Position numbers and translations under genes: made by a program
Shown: positions 37,591 to 48,142 of the stretch, piece after piece
Position numbering within the stretch: position 1 is the first letter of the stretch
How the letters are laid out: every line of letters begins with the position of its first letter
The notes under the pieces: generated by a model
Database searches by the model: none
Seen by the model: the letters and a program-made list of their open reading frames with translations, nothing else
Told to the model about the DNA's origin: nothing
Source of the DNA: Reyranella soli
GTDB taxonomy: Bacteria > Pseudomonadota > Alphaproteobacteria > Reyranellales > Reyranellaceae
Direction: 5' to 3'
Length of the DNA: 61,829 nt
Assembly: GCF_007992495.1 (NCBI RefSeq)
Contig: NZ_BKAJ01000071.1
Span: forward strand, 1-61,829

Positions 37591-38806
37591 AGAGATGGAA
37601 GCCGCCATAGATCGCCGAACGGTCGCGGTCGGTGAGCTCGCGCGACAGCGTCTCCTCGTAGTGCCAGCGGCCCAGCAGGTCGGGATCGAGCCGTCCCGTC
37701 AGCAACGACGGTTCGGCCGCCGTCCGGAAGATGACGCGCGCGCCAGGCTTGGCGGTGCGCGTGATCTGGCGCCACAGCGCGTCAAGTTGGTCGTCGGTCA
37801 TCCAGTCCTGGGCGTCGAGCAGGATGTAGCGGTCGCGCGACGCATCGGGGCAGCTCGCGAGGTACTCCGTGATCGACCGGTTCATCACCTCGACGCGATT
37901 GGCGCGGCTGCGCACGGCATGGAAATGTTCGCGCCGGAGATAGGGCGGCAGCGGGCCATTCGCCTCACCGGCGTAGGAGCGGCCGAAGGCCTGCCAGGCG
38001 AAGTAGTTGTCGTCGAGGCTGAAGCCGCAGGCCAACCGCTCGACGCGCGAGCGCAGCACGGTGCGCATGTCGCTGCCGCCGGCCAGCGCCTCGTACTGGG
38101 CCGGCGGGATGCCGAGACCGTAGAGGGACAGGCGATTGGCCGTCGCCCAGCGCACCGCGGGCTTGTCGAACAACGGCGCCAGCATGGTCTCGAAGAAGCG
38201 CCGCTGCTCCTCGATCGACCGGGCGGTCAGAAGCTGGCGCAGGTCGACGCCGTAGAGACGCGCCGCCACGTGGCTGACGCCGATGAAGCGGCCGAGCACG
38301 CCGTGCCGGTAGGCATTGCGCGCGAAGATCGAGATCCGACGCCGGCCACCCTGATGCAGGCTGCGGCCCTGCCAGTAAAGACGGCTCTCGACGTCGAGAT
38401 AGGGCGCGATCAACCGATCGTAGGCGTCGATGTTGGCCGGATCGTCGGCCGCGCCGAAGAAGCGGTAGAACGCCTGCCACGTCGGCAGACGGCGGGCGGC
38501 CGTGAGCTTCAGCCGGTTCAGCGCGACATGCGCCAGGCTGAGATCGACGGCGGTGATCTTGGCCGGATCGGCCGTCAGGTAGGAGAGCACATTGCAGCCG
38601 CCCGAGGCGATGGCGACGACATGGCAGTCGGGGCCGAGCGCCAGCGCCTCGAGGTCGATCTCCGGGTCTTCCCAGATCTGCGTGTAGACCAGGCCGCGGA
38701 ACAGCCGCTCGAACAGGCGTTCGAGAAGACCTTCCCGGGACAATGCTCGATGGCGGCGTACCGCATGCTTCAGGCGGACTCGGCTCTCGCCTCGCGGATC
38801 AGCCAC
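37574..38806 (-). CDS. btaA: S-adenosylmethionine:diacylglycerol 3-amino-3-carboxypropyltransferase
   Basis: A 410-residue DUF3419/BtaA enzyme that moves the 3-amino-3-carboxypropyl group of SAM to diacylglycerol, the first step of betaine-lipid synthesis. GLVYTQIWEDPEIDLEAL, VVAIASGGCNVLSYL, KITAVDLSLAHVALNRLKL and YILLDAQDWMTDDQLDALW are typical blocks. It starts with GTG at 38806, eight bases after GGAG. The gene lies 20 bases downstream of a glycosyltransferase and overlaps btaB, giving a three-gene operon. In other bacteria the bta genes are induced by phosphate starvation; I see no full Pho box. Confidence 0.93.
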   Translation of the reverse strand: MADPRGESRVRLKHAVRRHRALSREGLLERLFERLFRGLVYTQIWEDPEIDLEALALGPDCHVVAIASGGCNVLSYLTADPAKITAVDLSLAHVALNRLKLTAARRLPTWQAFYRFFGAADDPANIDAYDRLIAPYLDVESRLYWQGRSLHQGGRRRISIFARNAYRHGVLGRFIGVSHVAARLYGVDLRQLLTARSIEEQRRFFETMLAPLFDKPAVRWATANRLSLYGLGIPPAQYEALAGGSDMRTVLRSRVERLACGFSLDDNYFAWQAFGRSYAGEANGPLPPYLRREHFHAVRSRANRVEVMNRSITEYLASCPDASRDRYILLDAQDWMTDDQLDALWRQITRTAKPGARVIFRTAAEPSLLTGRLDPDLLGRWHYEETLSRELTDRDRSAIYGGFHLYVLEG

Positions 38807-38826
38807 TCAAGCACTCCGAAAACAGC

Positions 38827-39960
38827 TCAATCCGCTACATATAGCCCACGATCCATTCCAGTTTGATGACGGTCATCGATATGTTGATCGGCGGGCTTGG
38901 CGCCGTTGATCGTCCTCGGACGCCGGCGCCGGTTGCCGGCGATCAGGTCGCGATAGATTTCCAGATATTCCTCGGCCATGCGACGCGCGGTGAAACGCTC
39001 CTCGAAGCGGGCGCGGATGCGCGGGCGCGACAGGTGTGCGAGCTGATTGCGGATGGCGTCGACGGCAGCGGCCTCGCTATCGACGATCAATCCGGTCACG
39101 CCATGCTCGATGACCTCGGGCACCGAGCCGCTGGGGAAGGCGATGACGGGCGTGCCGCAGGCCATCGCTTCGATCATCACCAGGCCGAACGGCTCGGGCC
39201 AGTCGATAGGCATGAGCAGCGCCAGCGCGTTACCCAGGAATGCCGACTTCTGCGAATCGTCGATCTCACCGATGTACTCGACGCCCGGCAGGTCGAGCAT
39301 CGGCCGGATGTCGCGCTCGAAGTAATCGCGATCGACGCGATCGACCTTGGCAGCAATCTTGAGCGGCAGCCCCGCCTCCACCGCGATTCGAATCGCGCGA
39401 TCGACCGACTTCTCCGGCGCGATGCGTCCGAGGAAAGCGAGGTATGCAGGTTCTACCTTGCCTGGAGTCAGCAGGTCTCCAGGCAGGCCGTGATAGATCG
39501 TCTTCATCCAACGTGCCTGCGGCACCGGCTTGCGCTGCATGTCGGAGATCGAGATGACCGGCACGGAGCCAAACGCGTTGAACACCGTTTGATGTTCGGG
39601 CAGGTCGAGGCGGCCATGCATGGTGGTGATGAACGGCGTGGCCTGCCGCGAGAACACCGAGAAGGGCAGATAATCGAGATGGAAATGCAGGACGTCGAAG
39701 CGGCTGGAGAGCCGGCGCACGCGCTCCAGCATGGCGATGTGCAGCGCCATCGGGTCGCGCACCGTGTCGTCGAGACGCAGGGCGCGCGGCCACATCGCTT
39801 CGAGCTTGGCCGCGGTGCGCGAGTTACCGCTGGCGAACAACGTGACGTCGTGACCAAGCGCCACGAGCTCTTCGGTGAGCCAGGACACGACGCGCTCGGT
39901 GCCTCCGTACAGTTCCGGTGGGATCGCCTCGGTCAACGGTGCAATTTGCGCAATTCGCAT
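38827..39960 (-). CDS. Family 4 glycosyltransferase at the head of the bta operon
   Basis: A 377-residue GT-B enzyme: MRIAQIAPLTEAIPPELYGG at the N-terminus, VLHFHLDYLPFSVFSRQATP, YLAFLGRIAPEKSVDRAIRIA, and PEPFGLVMIEAMACGTPVIAF with the EAMACG nucleotide-sugar motif. GGAGGCGGGTTTC precedes the ATG at 39960. It is transcribed ahead of btaA with 20 bases between. This suggests a glycolipid made under the same conditions as the betaine lipid, perhaps another phosphorus-free lipid on diacylglycerol; the sugar is unknown. Confidence 0.92.
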   Translation of the reverse strand: MRIAQIAPLTEAIPPELYGGTERVVSWLTEELVALGHDVTLFASGNSRTAAKLEAMWPRALRLDDTVRDPMALHIAMLERVRRLSSRFDVLHFHLDYLPFSVFSRQATPFITTMHGRLDLPEHQTVFNAFGSVPVISISDMQRKPVPQARWMKTIYHGLPGDLLTPGKVEPAYLAFLGRIAPEKSVDRAIRIAVEAGLPLKIAAKVDRVDRDYFERDIRPMLDLPGVEYIGEIDDSQKSAFLGNALALLMPIDWPEPFGLVMIEAMACGTPVIAFPSGSVPEVIEHGVTGLIVDSEAAAVDAIRNQLAHLSRPRIRARFEERFTARRMAEEYLEIYRDLIAGNRRRRPRTINGAKPADQHIDDRHQTGMDRGLYVAD

Positions 39961-40001
39961 GAAACCCGCCTCCTTGTTGAACGCTGTGGCCGGACACGAC
40001 A

Positions 40002-40023
40002 AACCCCGGCTTGGACCGGGGTT
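40002..40023. terminator. Stem-loop in the divergent glycosyltransferase/ABC region
   Basis: AACCCCGG (40002-40009) pairs with CCGGGGTT (40016-40023) around CTTGGA. It is 42 bases upstream of the glycosyltransferase start and would lie in its 5' leader, so it may be a leader structure rather than a terminator. Confidence 0.5.
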
Positions 40024-40136
40024 CGACGAATGAGCGTAGCCGGTGTTGACCGCGAAATGTGGTCCGCGGGCGGCAGCCCTTTTTTTGTCACAGCGCGTCT
40101 CGCGAATCTTCGGTAACGACAGAGGACCCCAAAATC

Positions 40137-41915
<1,779 letters not shown>

Positions 41916-41971
41916 ATCGCCGGCCTGAAAGCCTACTTGACGGGATGACTGGTTAGGTGGACCGTGCGGCC

Positions 41972-42520
41972 ATGGCCGCCCAAGCCTTTGCCCTTTTTGA
42001 CACGCCGATCGGCAGCTGCGGCATCGCCTGGAATGCCAAGGGCATTGCCGGCTTCCATCTGCCGTTGGCGACCGTCCAAGCCACGCGCGCGCGCCTGCAG
42101 CAGCGCTGGTCGGGCGCGGTCGAGAGCACGCCGCCACCCGGCGTGCAGCGTATCATCGAGCGCATCCTGGCGCTCCTGAACGGCGAGGCGATGGATCTCA
42201 GCGACATCCCGATCGATCTCGCCGATGCGCCCGAGTTCCATCGCAAGGTCTACGAGGTCGCGCGCACCATTCCGCCCGGCCGGACCATGACCTACGGCGA
42301 GATCGCCAAGCGCTTGGGCGTGCCGCACGAGTCGCGCGAGGTCGGTCAGGCATTGGGGCGCAATCCCATCGCCATCATCGTGCCCTGCCACCGCGTGCTG
42401 GGCGCCGACGGCAAGATGGGCGGCTTCTCAGCCTCGGGCGGCGTCGCCACCAAGCGGCGCATCCTGGAGATCGAGGGTGCCGCGGCGCTTTCGGCCGGCC
42501 CGTTGTTCGACCGGCGATGA
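41972..42520 (+). CDS. ogt: Methylated-DNA-[protein]-cysteine S-methyltransferase
   Basis: A 182-residue O6-alkylguanine-DNA alkyltransferase. The C-terminal domain has VYEVARTIPPGRTMTYGEIAK and the acceptor cysteine in IIVPCHRVLGADGKMGGFS (PCHR). It moves alkyl groups from O6-methylguanine to its own cysteine in a single-use reaction. The ATG at 41972 is used; a GTG at 41957 is possible. The stop overlaps the start of the glycosylase gene (ATGA), so two alkylation-repair proteins are coupled. No Ada regulator domain is present. Confidence 0.94.
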   Translation: MAAQAFALFDTPIGSCGIAWNAKGIAGFHLPLATVQATRARLQQRWSGAVESTPPPGVQRIIERILALLNGEAMDLSDIPIDLADAPEFHRKVYEVARTIPPGRTMTYGEIAKRLGVPHESREVGQALGRNPIAIIVPCHRVLGADGKMGGFSASGGVATKRRILEIEGAAALSAGPLFDRR

Positions 42521-43146
42521 CGGGCTTCGGCTTCGATCCCAAGCGTGCCGTCGCTCACCTGCGCAAGGCCGACCCGGGGCTGGCCGAGGTGATCGGCGTG
42601 GTCGGCCCGTTCGGCATGCAGCTGAAAGTCTCGCGCAGCCTGTTCGGCGCACTGGCCGAGGCGATCGTCTATCAGCAGCTGTCCAACAAGGCCGCGGCCA
42701 CCATCTACGGCCGTATCGAAGCGCTCTATCCGCGTGCCAAGGATGGCTTCACGCCGGCGCACATCCAGCGCACGGCCGACGACAGGCTGCGCGGCGTCGG
42801 CCTGTCGCGCGCCAAGGTGCTGGCTTTGCGCGACCTTGCGGAGAAGGTCGCGCAACGTCGGTTGCCGACGCTCGATGAGGCGCATCTACTCGACGACGGC
42901 ACGCTGATCGAGCGGCTGATCGAGGTGCGCGGCATCGGCCGTTGGAGCGCCGAGATGTTCCTGATGTTCCGGCTCGGCCGGCCCGACGTGTTGCCAGTCG
43001 ACGACTACAGCCTGCGCAAGGCCTATGCGACAGCGTTTCGCAAGCGCACGCTGCCCACGCCTGAGGCGCTGGCCAAGGCCGGCGAGAAATGGCGGCCCTT
43101 CCGTACGGTGGCGAGCTGGTATCTTTGGCAGACCCTTAACAAGTGA
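42517..43146 (+). CDS. DNA-3-methyladenine glycosylase II-like protein
   Basis: A 209-residue HhH-GPD glycosylase of the AlkA family. AEAIVYQQLSNKAAATIYGRI is the usual start of the domain, LIEVRGIGRWSAEMFLMFRLG contains the helix-hairpin-helix, and LPVDDYSLRKAYA supplies the catalytic aspartate. It lacks the long N-terminal domain of E. coli AlkA, as in the shorter bacterial forms. It removes alkylated purines to start base excision repair and is coupled to ogt by a four-base overlap. Confidence 0.92.
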   Translation: MTGFGFDPKRAVAHLRKADPGLAEVIGVVGPFGMQLKVSRSLFGALAEAIVYQQLSNKAAATIYGRIEALYPRAKDGFTPAHIQRTADDRLRGVGLSRAKVLALRDLAEKVAQRRLPTLDEAHLLDDGTLIERLIEVRGIGRWSAEMFLMFRLGRPDVLPVDDYSLRKAYATAFRKRTLPTPEALAKAGEKWRPFRTVASWYLWQTLNK

Positions 43147-43201
43147 AGCTTCGTTCACGCGTGCCACTGGAGTGACACGTTCGCCGTGACATAATCGGGT
43201 C

Positions 43202-44596
43202 ATGGCACTTCCCTTCTCGAACACTGTCCCCCGTACGATCGAACGCCTGCGCAATGCCTTCGTCGAAACCGCCCGTGGCGCCCGCGAAGTCGCAGGCCTG
43301 CCGCTCAGACCCGACCTGCCGGACGACGACATCCCGCGCCTGAAGGGCCGCATCGACGCCTGCCTCGAGGGCAAGGGCGGCGAGACGGCGCGGCGCGGGC
43401 GCGCGGCGGAGCTGGGACAGGCCTACCTCTCGCTGTCGCCCGCAGGCCGCAAGAAGTTCCTGCTGACGCTTGCCCACGGCTACGGCCTGCCGCGCGAGGC
43501 GGCGGCGGCCGCCGTCGAGCGCTGGCGCGCCGGCAAGGAGCCGCCGCGCGCCCTGGTCCGCGCGCTCGAGCCGCCGGCGGTGCGCCTGCTGCGCGAGTTC
43601 GTCGGCGTGCCGCAGGGCGTGAAGTTCGTGGTCGACTTGCGCGCCGAGCTGTTGACCCTGGGCAAGAGCGATGCCGCCGCGCGGGCGCTGAGCGAGGATC
43701 TGCGTCCGTTGCTCAGTGCCTGGTTCGACGTCGGCTTCCTCGACCTGGTGCGCATCGATTGGAAAGCTTCCGCGGCGCTGCTCGAGAAGCTGGTCGACTA
43801 CGAGGCCGTGCATGCCATCCGCTCGTGGCGCGATCTCAAGAACCGGCTGGATTCGGACCGCCGCTGCTTTGCCTTCTTCCATCCGCGCATGCCGGACGAG
43901 CCGCTGATCTTCGTCGAGGTGGCGCTGGTCGACGGCATGGCGGGCAACGTGCAGCGCCTGCTCGATGCGCGCGCCGAGACGCACGATCCCAAGGACGCCA
44001 ACACGGCGATCTTCTATTCGATCTCCAACTGCCAGCAGGGCCTGGCCGGCATCAGCTTCGGCAACTTCCTGATCAAGCGCGTGGCCGAGCAGCTCGCCCG
44101 CGACCTGCCCAACATCAAGGACTTCGCCACCCTCTCGCCGATCCCCGGCCTGCGCCAGCACGTCGACGGCCGCCTGAAGAACGAAGGCGACGATGCGCTG
44201 ACGCAGGGCGAGATCGCCTCGCTGGTGCCGGTGACCAACCAGGCCGCCGGCGCCGCCGCCGTGCGCCAACTGCTCGACCGGCCGACCTGGTGGGAGGTGC
44301 CGGCGATCAACAAGGCGCTGCGCCCCATCCTGTCGAGGCTGGCGGCGCGCTACCTCACGACGACCGACGAGAAAGGCCGCGCGCTCGATCGCGTGGCGCA
44401 TTTCCATCTCGGCAACGGCGCGGTGGTCGAACGGCTGAACTGGCTCGCCGACACCAGCGCCAACGGGCTGAAGCAGTCCTACGCCATGATGGTGAACTAC
44501 CGCTACAAGCTGGGCGACGTCGACGCCAACCACGAGGCCTACGCCACCGGCAAGATCGTCGCCAGCCGCGAGGTGCGGGCGCTGGCCAAGGGATAG
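43202..44596 (+). CDS. Malonyl-CoA decarboxylase
   Basis: A 464-residue MCD, converting malonyl-CoA to acetyl-CoA and CO2. The N-terminal helical domain carries LAHGYGLPREAAAAAVERW; the GNAT-like catalytic domain has CFAFFHPRMPDEPLIFVEVAL, FYSISNCQQGLAGISFGNFL with the catalytic serine, and VAHFHLGNGAVVERLNW with the catalytic histidine. In rhizobia the homologous MatA sits with malonyl-CoA synthetase and a carrier, but no such partners are here. The ATG at 43202 fits the conserved N-terminus. Confidence 0.94.
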   Translation: MALPFSNTVPRTIERLRNAFVETARGAREVAGLPLRPDLPDDDIPRLKGRIDACLEGKGGETARRGRAAELGQAYLSLSPAGRKKFLLTLAHGYGLPREAAAAAVERWRAGKEPPRALVRALEPPAVRLLREFVGVPQGVKFVVDLRAELLTLGKSDAAARALSEDLRPLLSAWFDVGFLDLVRIDWKASAALLEKLVDYEAVHAIRSWRDLKNRLDSDRRCFAFFHPRMPDEPLIFVEVALVDGMAGNVQRLLDARAETHDPKDANTAIFYSISNCQQGLAGISFGNFLIKRVAEQLARDLPNIKDFATLSPIPGLRQHVDGRLKNEGDDALTQGEIASLVPVTNQAAGAAAVRQLLDRPTWWEVPAINKALRPILSRLAARYLTTTDEKGRALDRVAHFHLGNGAVVERLNWLADTSANGLKQSYAMMVNYRYKLGDVDANHEAYATGKIVASREVRALAKG

Positions 44597-44922
44597 GCGC
44601 TGTTCGGCAGTGAGATGAGTTTCCGGCATTATCGGCATTTCCGACGTAGGTCGTAGTGCTGCGTCGGACGTCGACCCACTATTTGTGGGGGCTTGCCGGC
44701 GAATTCGGACATTTCCGCAAATATCGCAACGGGATTTCGCTCGGCCAGATGAACCGGCCCGACGGCAGCCGCGCGCGGTGGTGTCGGATGAACGATGCAT
44801 AGAGCGGAGCCGCCGTATGGCGACACACGGCAAATATAACTAAAGTGCTCACATAGATCAACTATAGTTTTGGCGACCATGGACCGCCAAAAACCGAGGC
44901 GAGCATCGGCACCAGCAGAGGG
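44597..44922. other. 326-base region without a clear gene
   Basis: No recognisable gene. The base composition falls near 44820-44880 (an AT-rich patch with TATAGTT), which could hold a promoter. A short plus-strand frame from GTG at 44656 to 44802 gives a 48-residue peptide with GEFGHFRKYRNGISLGQ; it looks somewhat protein-like but has no support. Both neighbours end here, so the space lies between convergent genes and no gene needs a promoter in it. Confidence 0.5.
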
Positions 44923-45507
44923 CTAGGGCAGCGGATCGCCGTCTCGTCGTGCCTTCGCGATGCGCTCGGTGGCGCCCTCCTCATTGATGGTGCCGATGCC
45001 TTGCGCGGCCTTGGCTCGAACCCACCAGCCGACCAGCAGCATGAACGCGCCGATGCCCGACAGCGTGAGCGCGAACGAGCTCGGTCCCGGCTCGAGAAAG
45101 GCCACAGCGGGATTGCCGGGATCGTAGGCGACCTTGGCCTGCGAGCCGATGGGATGGCGCTCCCTCATCTTCGCGGCACCGGCGGAGTTCTGCATTCCGA
45201 AGTCGTAAGGCTCGACGCCGCCCGCCACGTAGTCGCGATCGCCGACACGATACTGATAGAGCACATGGAAGCTGTTCCAACCGTCCTCGATCGAGCGGCC
45301 GTCGGGGCCGCGGCTGGTGCTGGTCTGGCGCAGCAGCTCGGCGCTGGTGATGGTGGCATCGGCGCGCGGCCACTTCAGCGTCAGCGCGCCCCGCGCGACG
45401 CCGTAGATGCCGATGGCCAAGATCACCGCGGCCAGCACCATGAGGTTGCGGCCGAACGCCATGCCGCCGCGATTGGGCGGGGCGTTCTGCTTTCGCCCGC
45501 GCGCCAC
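44923..45507 (-). CDS. DUF3592 family membrane protein
   Basis: A 194-residue protein with two membrane segments (about 20-41, NLMVLAAVILAIGIYGVARG, and about 146-165, FALTLSGIGAFMLLVGWWV) flanking an extracytoplasmic domain with YQYRVGDRDYVAGGVEPY, GSQAKVAYDPGNPAVAFLEPG, the DUF3592 signature. Function unknown. It follows the SMP-30 gene by seven bases and seems to be the last gene of a four-gene operon starting at 48049. Confidence 0.88.
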   Translation of the reverse strand: MARGRKQNAPPNRGGMAFGRNLMVLAAVILAIGIYGVARGALTLKWPRADATITSAELLRQTSTSRGPDGRSIEDGWNSFHVLYQYRVGDRDYVAGGVEPYDFGMQNSAGAAKMRERHPIGSQAKVAYDPGNPAVAFLEPGPSSFALTLSGIGAFMLLVGWWVRAKAAQGIGTINEEGATERIAKARRDGDPLP

Positions 45508-45514
45508 AAGCGGC

Positions 45515-46447
45515 CTACTTGTTGAGATACTCGAGCTTGAGCCCCGGCCGCGGCCATTCGAAGCTCACCAGCTTGCCGGTGAGCGAGAGCGTGGCGAAGG
45601 CCGTACGCAGATCCTTGCCGCCGAAGCAGACGTTGGTGACCATCGGGTCGGGCAACTTGTACTGCGTCACCGACTTGCCGTCGGGCGAGATGTCGGAGAC
45701 CGCGCCGGTGATCAGGGTGGCGACGCAGATATGGCCCGCCGAATCGACGGCGAGCGAATCGAACATCTGATAGCCGCCCAGCCCCGTGACCACGCGACCC
45801 TTCTCGCCGCGGAACGGCCCGTTGGCCGACTTGATCTCGCCCGGCGAAGAGAGCTCGAACGACCAGCAGCGCGCGGTCGGCGTCTCCACGACATAGAGCG
45901 TCTTGCCGTCCGGCGAGAGGCCGCAGCCGTTGGGCCGCTCCAGCGGGAAGATCTTCTCCTCGATCTTCGAGCCATCGGCCTTGGCGTAGTAGACCGCGCC
46001 GCGGTCGGTGTGGCGCTCGTGCGTCTTGCCGAGGTCGGTGAACCAGAAGCCGCCGGCATCGTCGAACACCAGGTCGTTGGGTCCGTTCAGCTTGCGGCCG
46101 TCGCACGAATCGTAAAGCGTCTCGAACTTGCCGGTCTCGGGATCGACCACCTGAATCGAGCCGCCTTTGTAGTCGGCCGGCGCCGTGCCCGGGAACGTGC
46201 GGCCGTCCGGCAGCGTGATCCAGTTGAAGCCACCGTTGTTGGTCACGTAGATCTTACCCTTGGGGCCCATGGCCGCGCCGTTTGGACCGCCGCCCAGGTT
46301 TGCGATCACGTGCTGCTTGCCGTCGGGCGTGACGCGGGTCAGCGTCTGGCGCCCGATCTCGACCAGGATCACCGAGCCGTCGGGCATGGCGACGGGCCCT
46401 TCCGGAAATTTCAGGCCCGAGGTGATCTCCTTGTGCGGCGTCGTCAT
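45515..46447 (-). CDS. SMP-30/gluconolactonase/LRE family protein
   Basis: A 310-residue six-bladed beta-propeller. GLKFPEGPVAMPDGSVILVEI carries the first metal glutamate, GPNDLVFDDAGGFWFTDLGK the metal-site asparagine and aspartate, and PNGCGLSPDGKTLYVVET the next blade. The family hydrolyses lactones with a divalent cation; the substrate is unknown. It lies between enoyl-CoA hydratase and DUF3592 genes with very short spacers (13 and 7 bases), so it belongs to their operon. Confidence 0.92.
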   Translation of the reverse strand: MTTPHKEITSGLKFPEGPVAMPDGSVILVEIGRQTLTRVTPDGKQHVIANLGGGPNGAAMGPKGKIYVTNNGGFNWITLPDGRTFPGTAPADYKGGSIQVVDPETGKFETLYDSCDGRKLNGPNDLVFDDAGGFWFTDLGKTHERHTDRGAVYYAKADGSKIEEKIFPLERPNGCGLSPDGKTLYVVETPTARCWSFELSSPGEIKSANGPFRGEKGRVVTGLGGYQMFDSLAVDSAGHICVATLITGAVSDISPDGKSVTQYKLPDPMVTNVCFGGKDLRTAFATLSLTGKLVSFEWPRPGLKLEYLNK

Positions 46448-46460
46448 GCTTGCTTTCCCC

Positions 46461-47246
46461 CTACTTGCCCTTGAAGGCGGGCTTGCGCTTGGCGAGGAAG
46501 GCCAAAACGCCTTCCTTGAAATCCTCGCTGCGGCCGAGCTCGCGCTGGAAGTCGCGCTCGAGATCGAGCTGCTGGCTGAGCGGATTGCCCGAGGCGCGGT
46601 TCATCGCCTCCTTGATGCGCGCCAGCGACAGGGTCGGCCCGTCGGCCAGGCCGCGCGCCACCTCGGTCGCCGTCTTCATCAGCTCGCCGTCCTCGACGAC
46701 ATCCCAGATCAGGCCCCACTCCTTGGCCTGCTCGGCGCTGATCTTGGGCGCCAGCATGGCGAGCGCGCGCGCCCGCTGCTCACCGACCAGGCGCGGCAGG
46801 AACCAGGTGCTGCCGCCATCGGGCAGCAGGCCGATACGGGCGAAGGCCTGCAGGAAGCTCGCCGATTTCGCAGCGATCGCGATGTCGGCGGCGAGCGCGA
46901 AGCTCATGCCGACGCCGGCCGCCGGTCCGTTCACCGCGGCCACGATCGGCTTGGGCATCGAGCGCATCAGGCGGATCACCGGATTGAAAAACGTCTCGAG
47001 CGCCGAGCCCGAATCGCCGCCCTCCTTGCCTCGGTCGGGATCGCTGAGGTCGGCGCCGGCGCAGAAGCCGCGGCCTGCGCCGGTCAGCAGCACGGCACGC
47101 ACCGAGCCATCGGCGGCCAGCGCCTCCCAGCACTCCTTCAGCTCGGCGATCATCTTGCGCGAGACGGCATTGAGCTTGTCCGGCGCGTTCAGCGTCAGCG
47201 TGGCGAGGCCCTGGTCGTGGGCGACGGTGATGGCGGTGTAGCTCAT
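46461..47246 (-). CDS. Enoyl-CoA hydratase/isomerase family protein (PaaG-like)
   Basis: A 261-residue crotonase-fold enzyme. LTLNAPDKLNAVSRKM, the oxyanion-hole segment GRGFCAGADLSDPDR, and PIVAAVNGPAAGVGMSFALAAD are typical; an Asp in LLPDGGSTWFLPRLVG matches PaaG/PaaB-type isomerases. It is a close paralogue of the next gene, five bases away: both end in ALG-like QQLDLERD-QRELGRS-DF-EGV-AFLAKR. The CoA substrate is not known. Confidence 0.92.
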   Translation of the reverse strand: MSYTAITVAHDQGLATLTLNAPDKLNAVSRKMIAELKECWEALAADGSVRAVLLTGAGRGFCAGADLSDPDRGKEGGDSGSALETFFNPVIRLMRSMPKPIVAAVNGPAAGVGMSFALAADIAIAAKSASFLQAFARIGLLPDGGSTWFLPRLVGEQRARALAMLAPKISAEQAKEWGLIWDVVEDGELMKTATEVARGLADGPTLSLARIKEAMNRASGNPLSQQLDLERDFQRELGRSEDFKEGVLAFLAKRKPAFKGK

Positions 47247-47251
47247 GGTCT

Positions 47252-48049
47252 TCAGCGTCCTGCGAACTCGGCCGGCCGTTTGGCGAGGAAGGCCGTCACG
47301 CCCTCGCGGAAATCGGCGCTACGGCCGAGCTCGCGCTGGCTGTCGCGCTCGAGGTCGAGCTGCTGGTCGAGCGTGTTGGTGGCGGCGGCGTTGATCGCCT
47401 TCTTGATCGCGGCATAGGACAGCGTCGGCCCGCTGGCGAGCTGGCGCGCGAGCTTGGTCGCTTCGGCCATCAGCGCCGCGTCATCGACGGTCTGCCAGAT
47501 CATGCCCATGCGCTCGGCCTCCTCGGCCGGCACCGACTTGCCCAGCATGGCAAGCCCGCGCGCCCGCGCGTCGCCCACGGTGCGCGGCAGGAAATACGTG
47601 CCGCCGAGGTCGGGCAGCAGCGAGATGCGCACGAAGGCCTGGTCGAAGCGCGCCGACCGCGCCGCCAGGACGATGTCGCAGGCCAGCGCCAAGTTGGCGC
47701 CGCCGCCCGCCGCTACGCCGTTGATGGCGCCGACGATCGGCTTGGGCAGCTCGCGCATGGCGCGGATCATGGGATTGAAGATGCGATCCATGTTGGCGCC
47801 GAGATCGGGCGGCACGTTGGCCGTCGAATCGACCGTGCCGCCACCCGACAGATCGGCGCCGGCGCAGAAGCCGCGGCCGAGCCCGGTCAGCAACACGCAG
47901 CGGATATCGGCATCGTCGCGGGCGCGCGCCAGCTCGTGGTTCATCGCTTCGATCAACGCGTTGTTCATGGCGTTGAGCCGCTGCGGGCGGTTGAGCATCA
48001 GGGTTAAAACGCCGCCTTCGAGAGCGGCGATGACGGGGGTTCGTTCCAT
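47252..48049 (-). CDS. Enoyl-CoA hydratase/isomerase family protein, tandem paralogue
   Basis: A 265-residue crotonase-fold paralogue of the gene at 46461. LMLNRPQRLNAMNNALIEAM, GRGFCAGADLSGGGTVDS, PIVGAINGVAAGGGANLALACD and LLPDLGGTYFLPRTVG are aligned throughout. Two copies in one operon may act on successive intermediates of a chain or aromatic ring breakdown. It is the first gene of the minus-strand operon that ends at 44923 and is divergent from the flavodoxin gene, with 93 bases between. Confidence 0.92.
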   Translation of the reverse strand: MERTPVIAALEGGVLTLMLNRPQRLNAMNNALIEAMNHELARARDDADIRCVLLTGLGRGFCAGADLSGGGTVDSTANVPPDLGANMDRIFNPMIRAMRELPKPIVGAINGVAAGGGANLALACDIVLAARSARFDQAFVRISLLPDLGGTYFLPRTVGDARARGLAMLGKSVPAEEAERMGMIWQTVDDAALMAEATKLARQLASGPTLSYAAIKKAINAAATNTLDQQLDLERDSQRELGRSADFREGVTAFLAKRPAEFAGR

Positions 48050-48142
48050 GGTTCGGCAGCCTTACACGCCGGCCCCCCTCGTCGCCAGCCGCGCCATCCG
48101 GTCGCGTCGCATCGCGGCACGTGCTGGCCTATCCCCTCGGCG

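Noticed and set aside
40075..40100. A Pho-box-like CTGTGAC on the minus strand upstream of the bta operon
   Set aside because: Only one half-site is seen; the second repeat at the proper spacing is absent, so I do not claim PhoB control.
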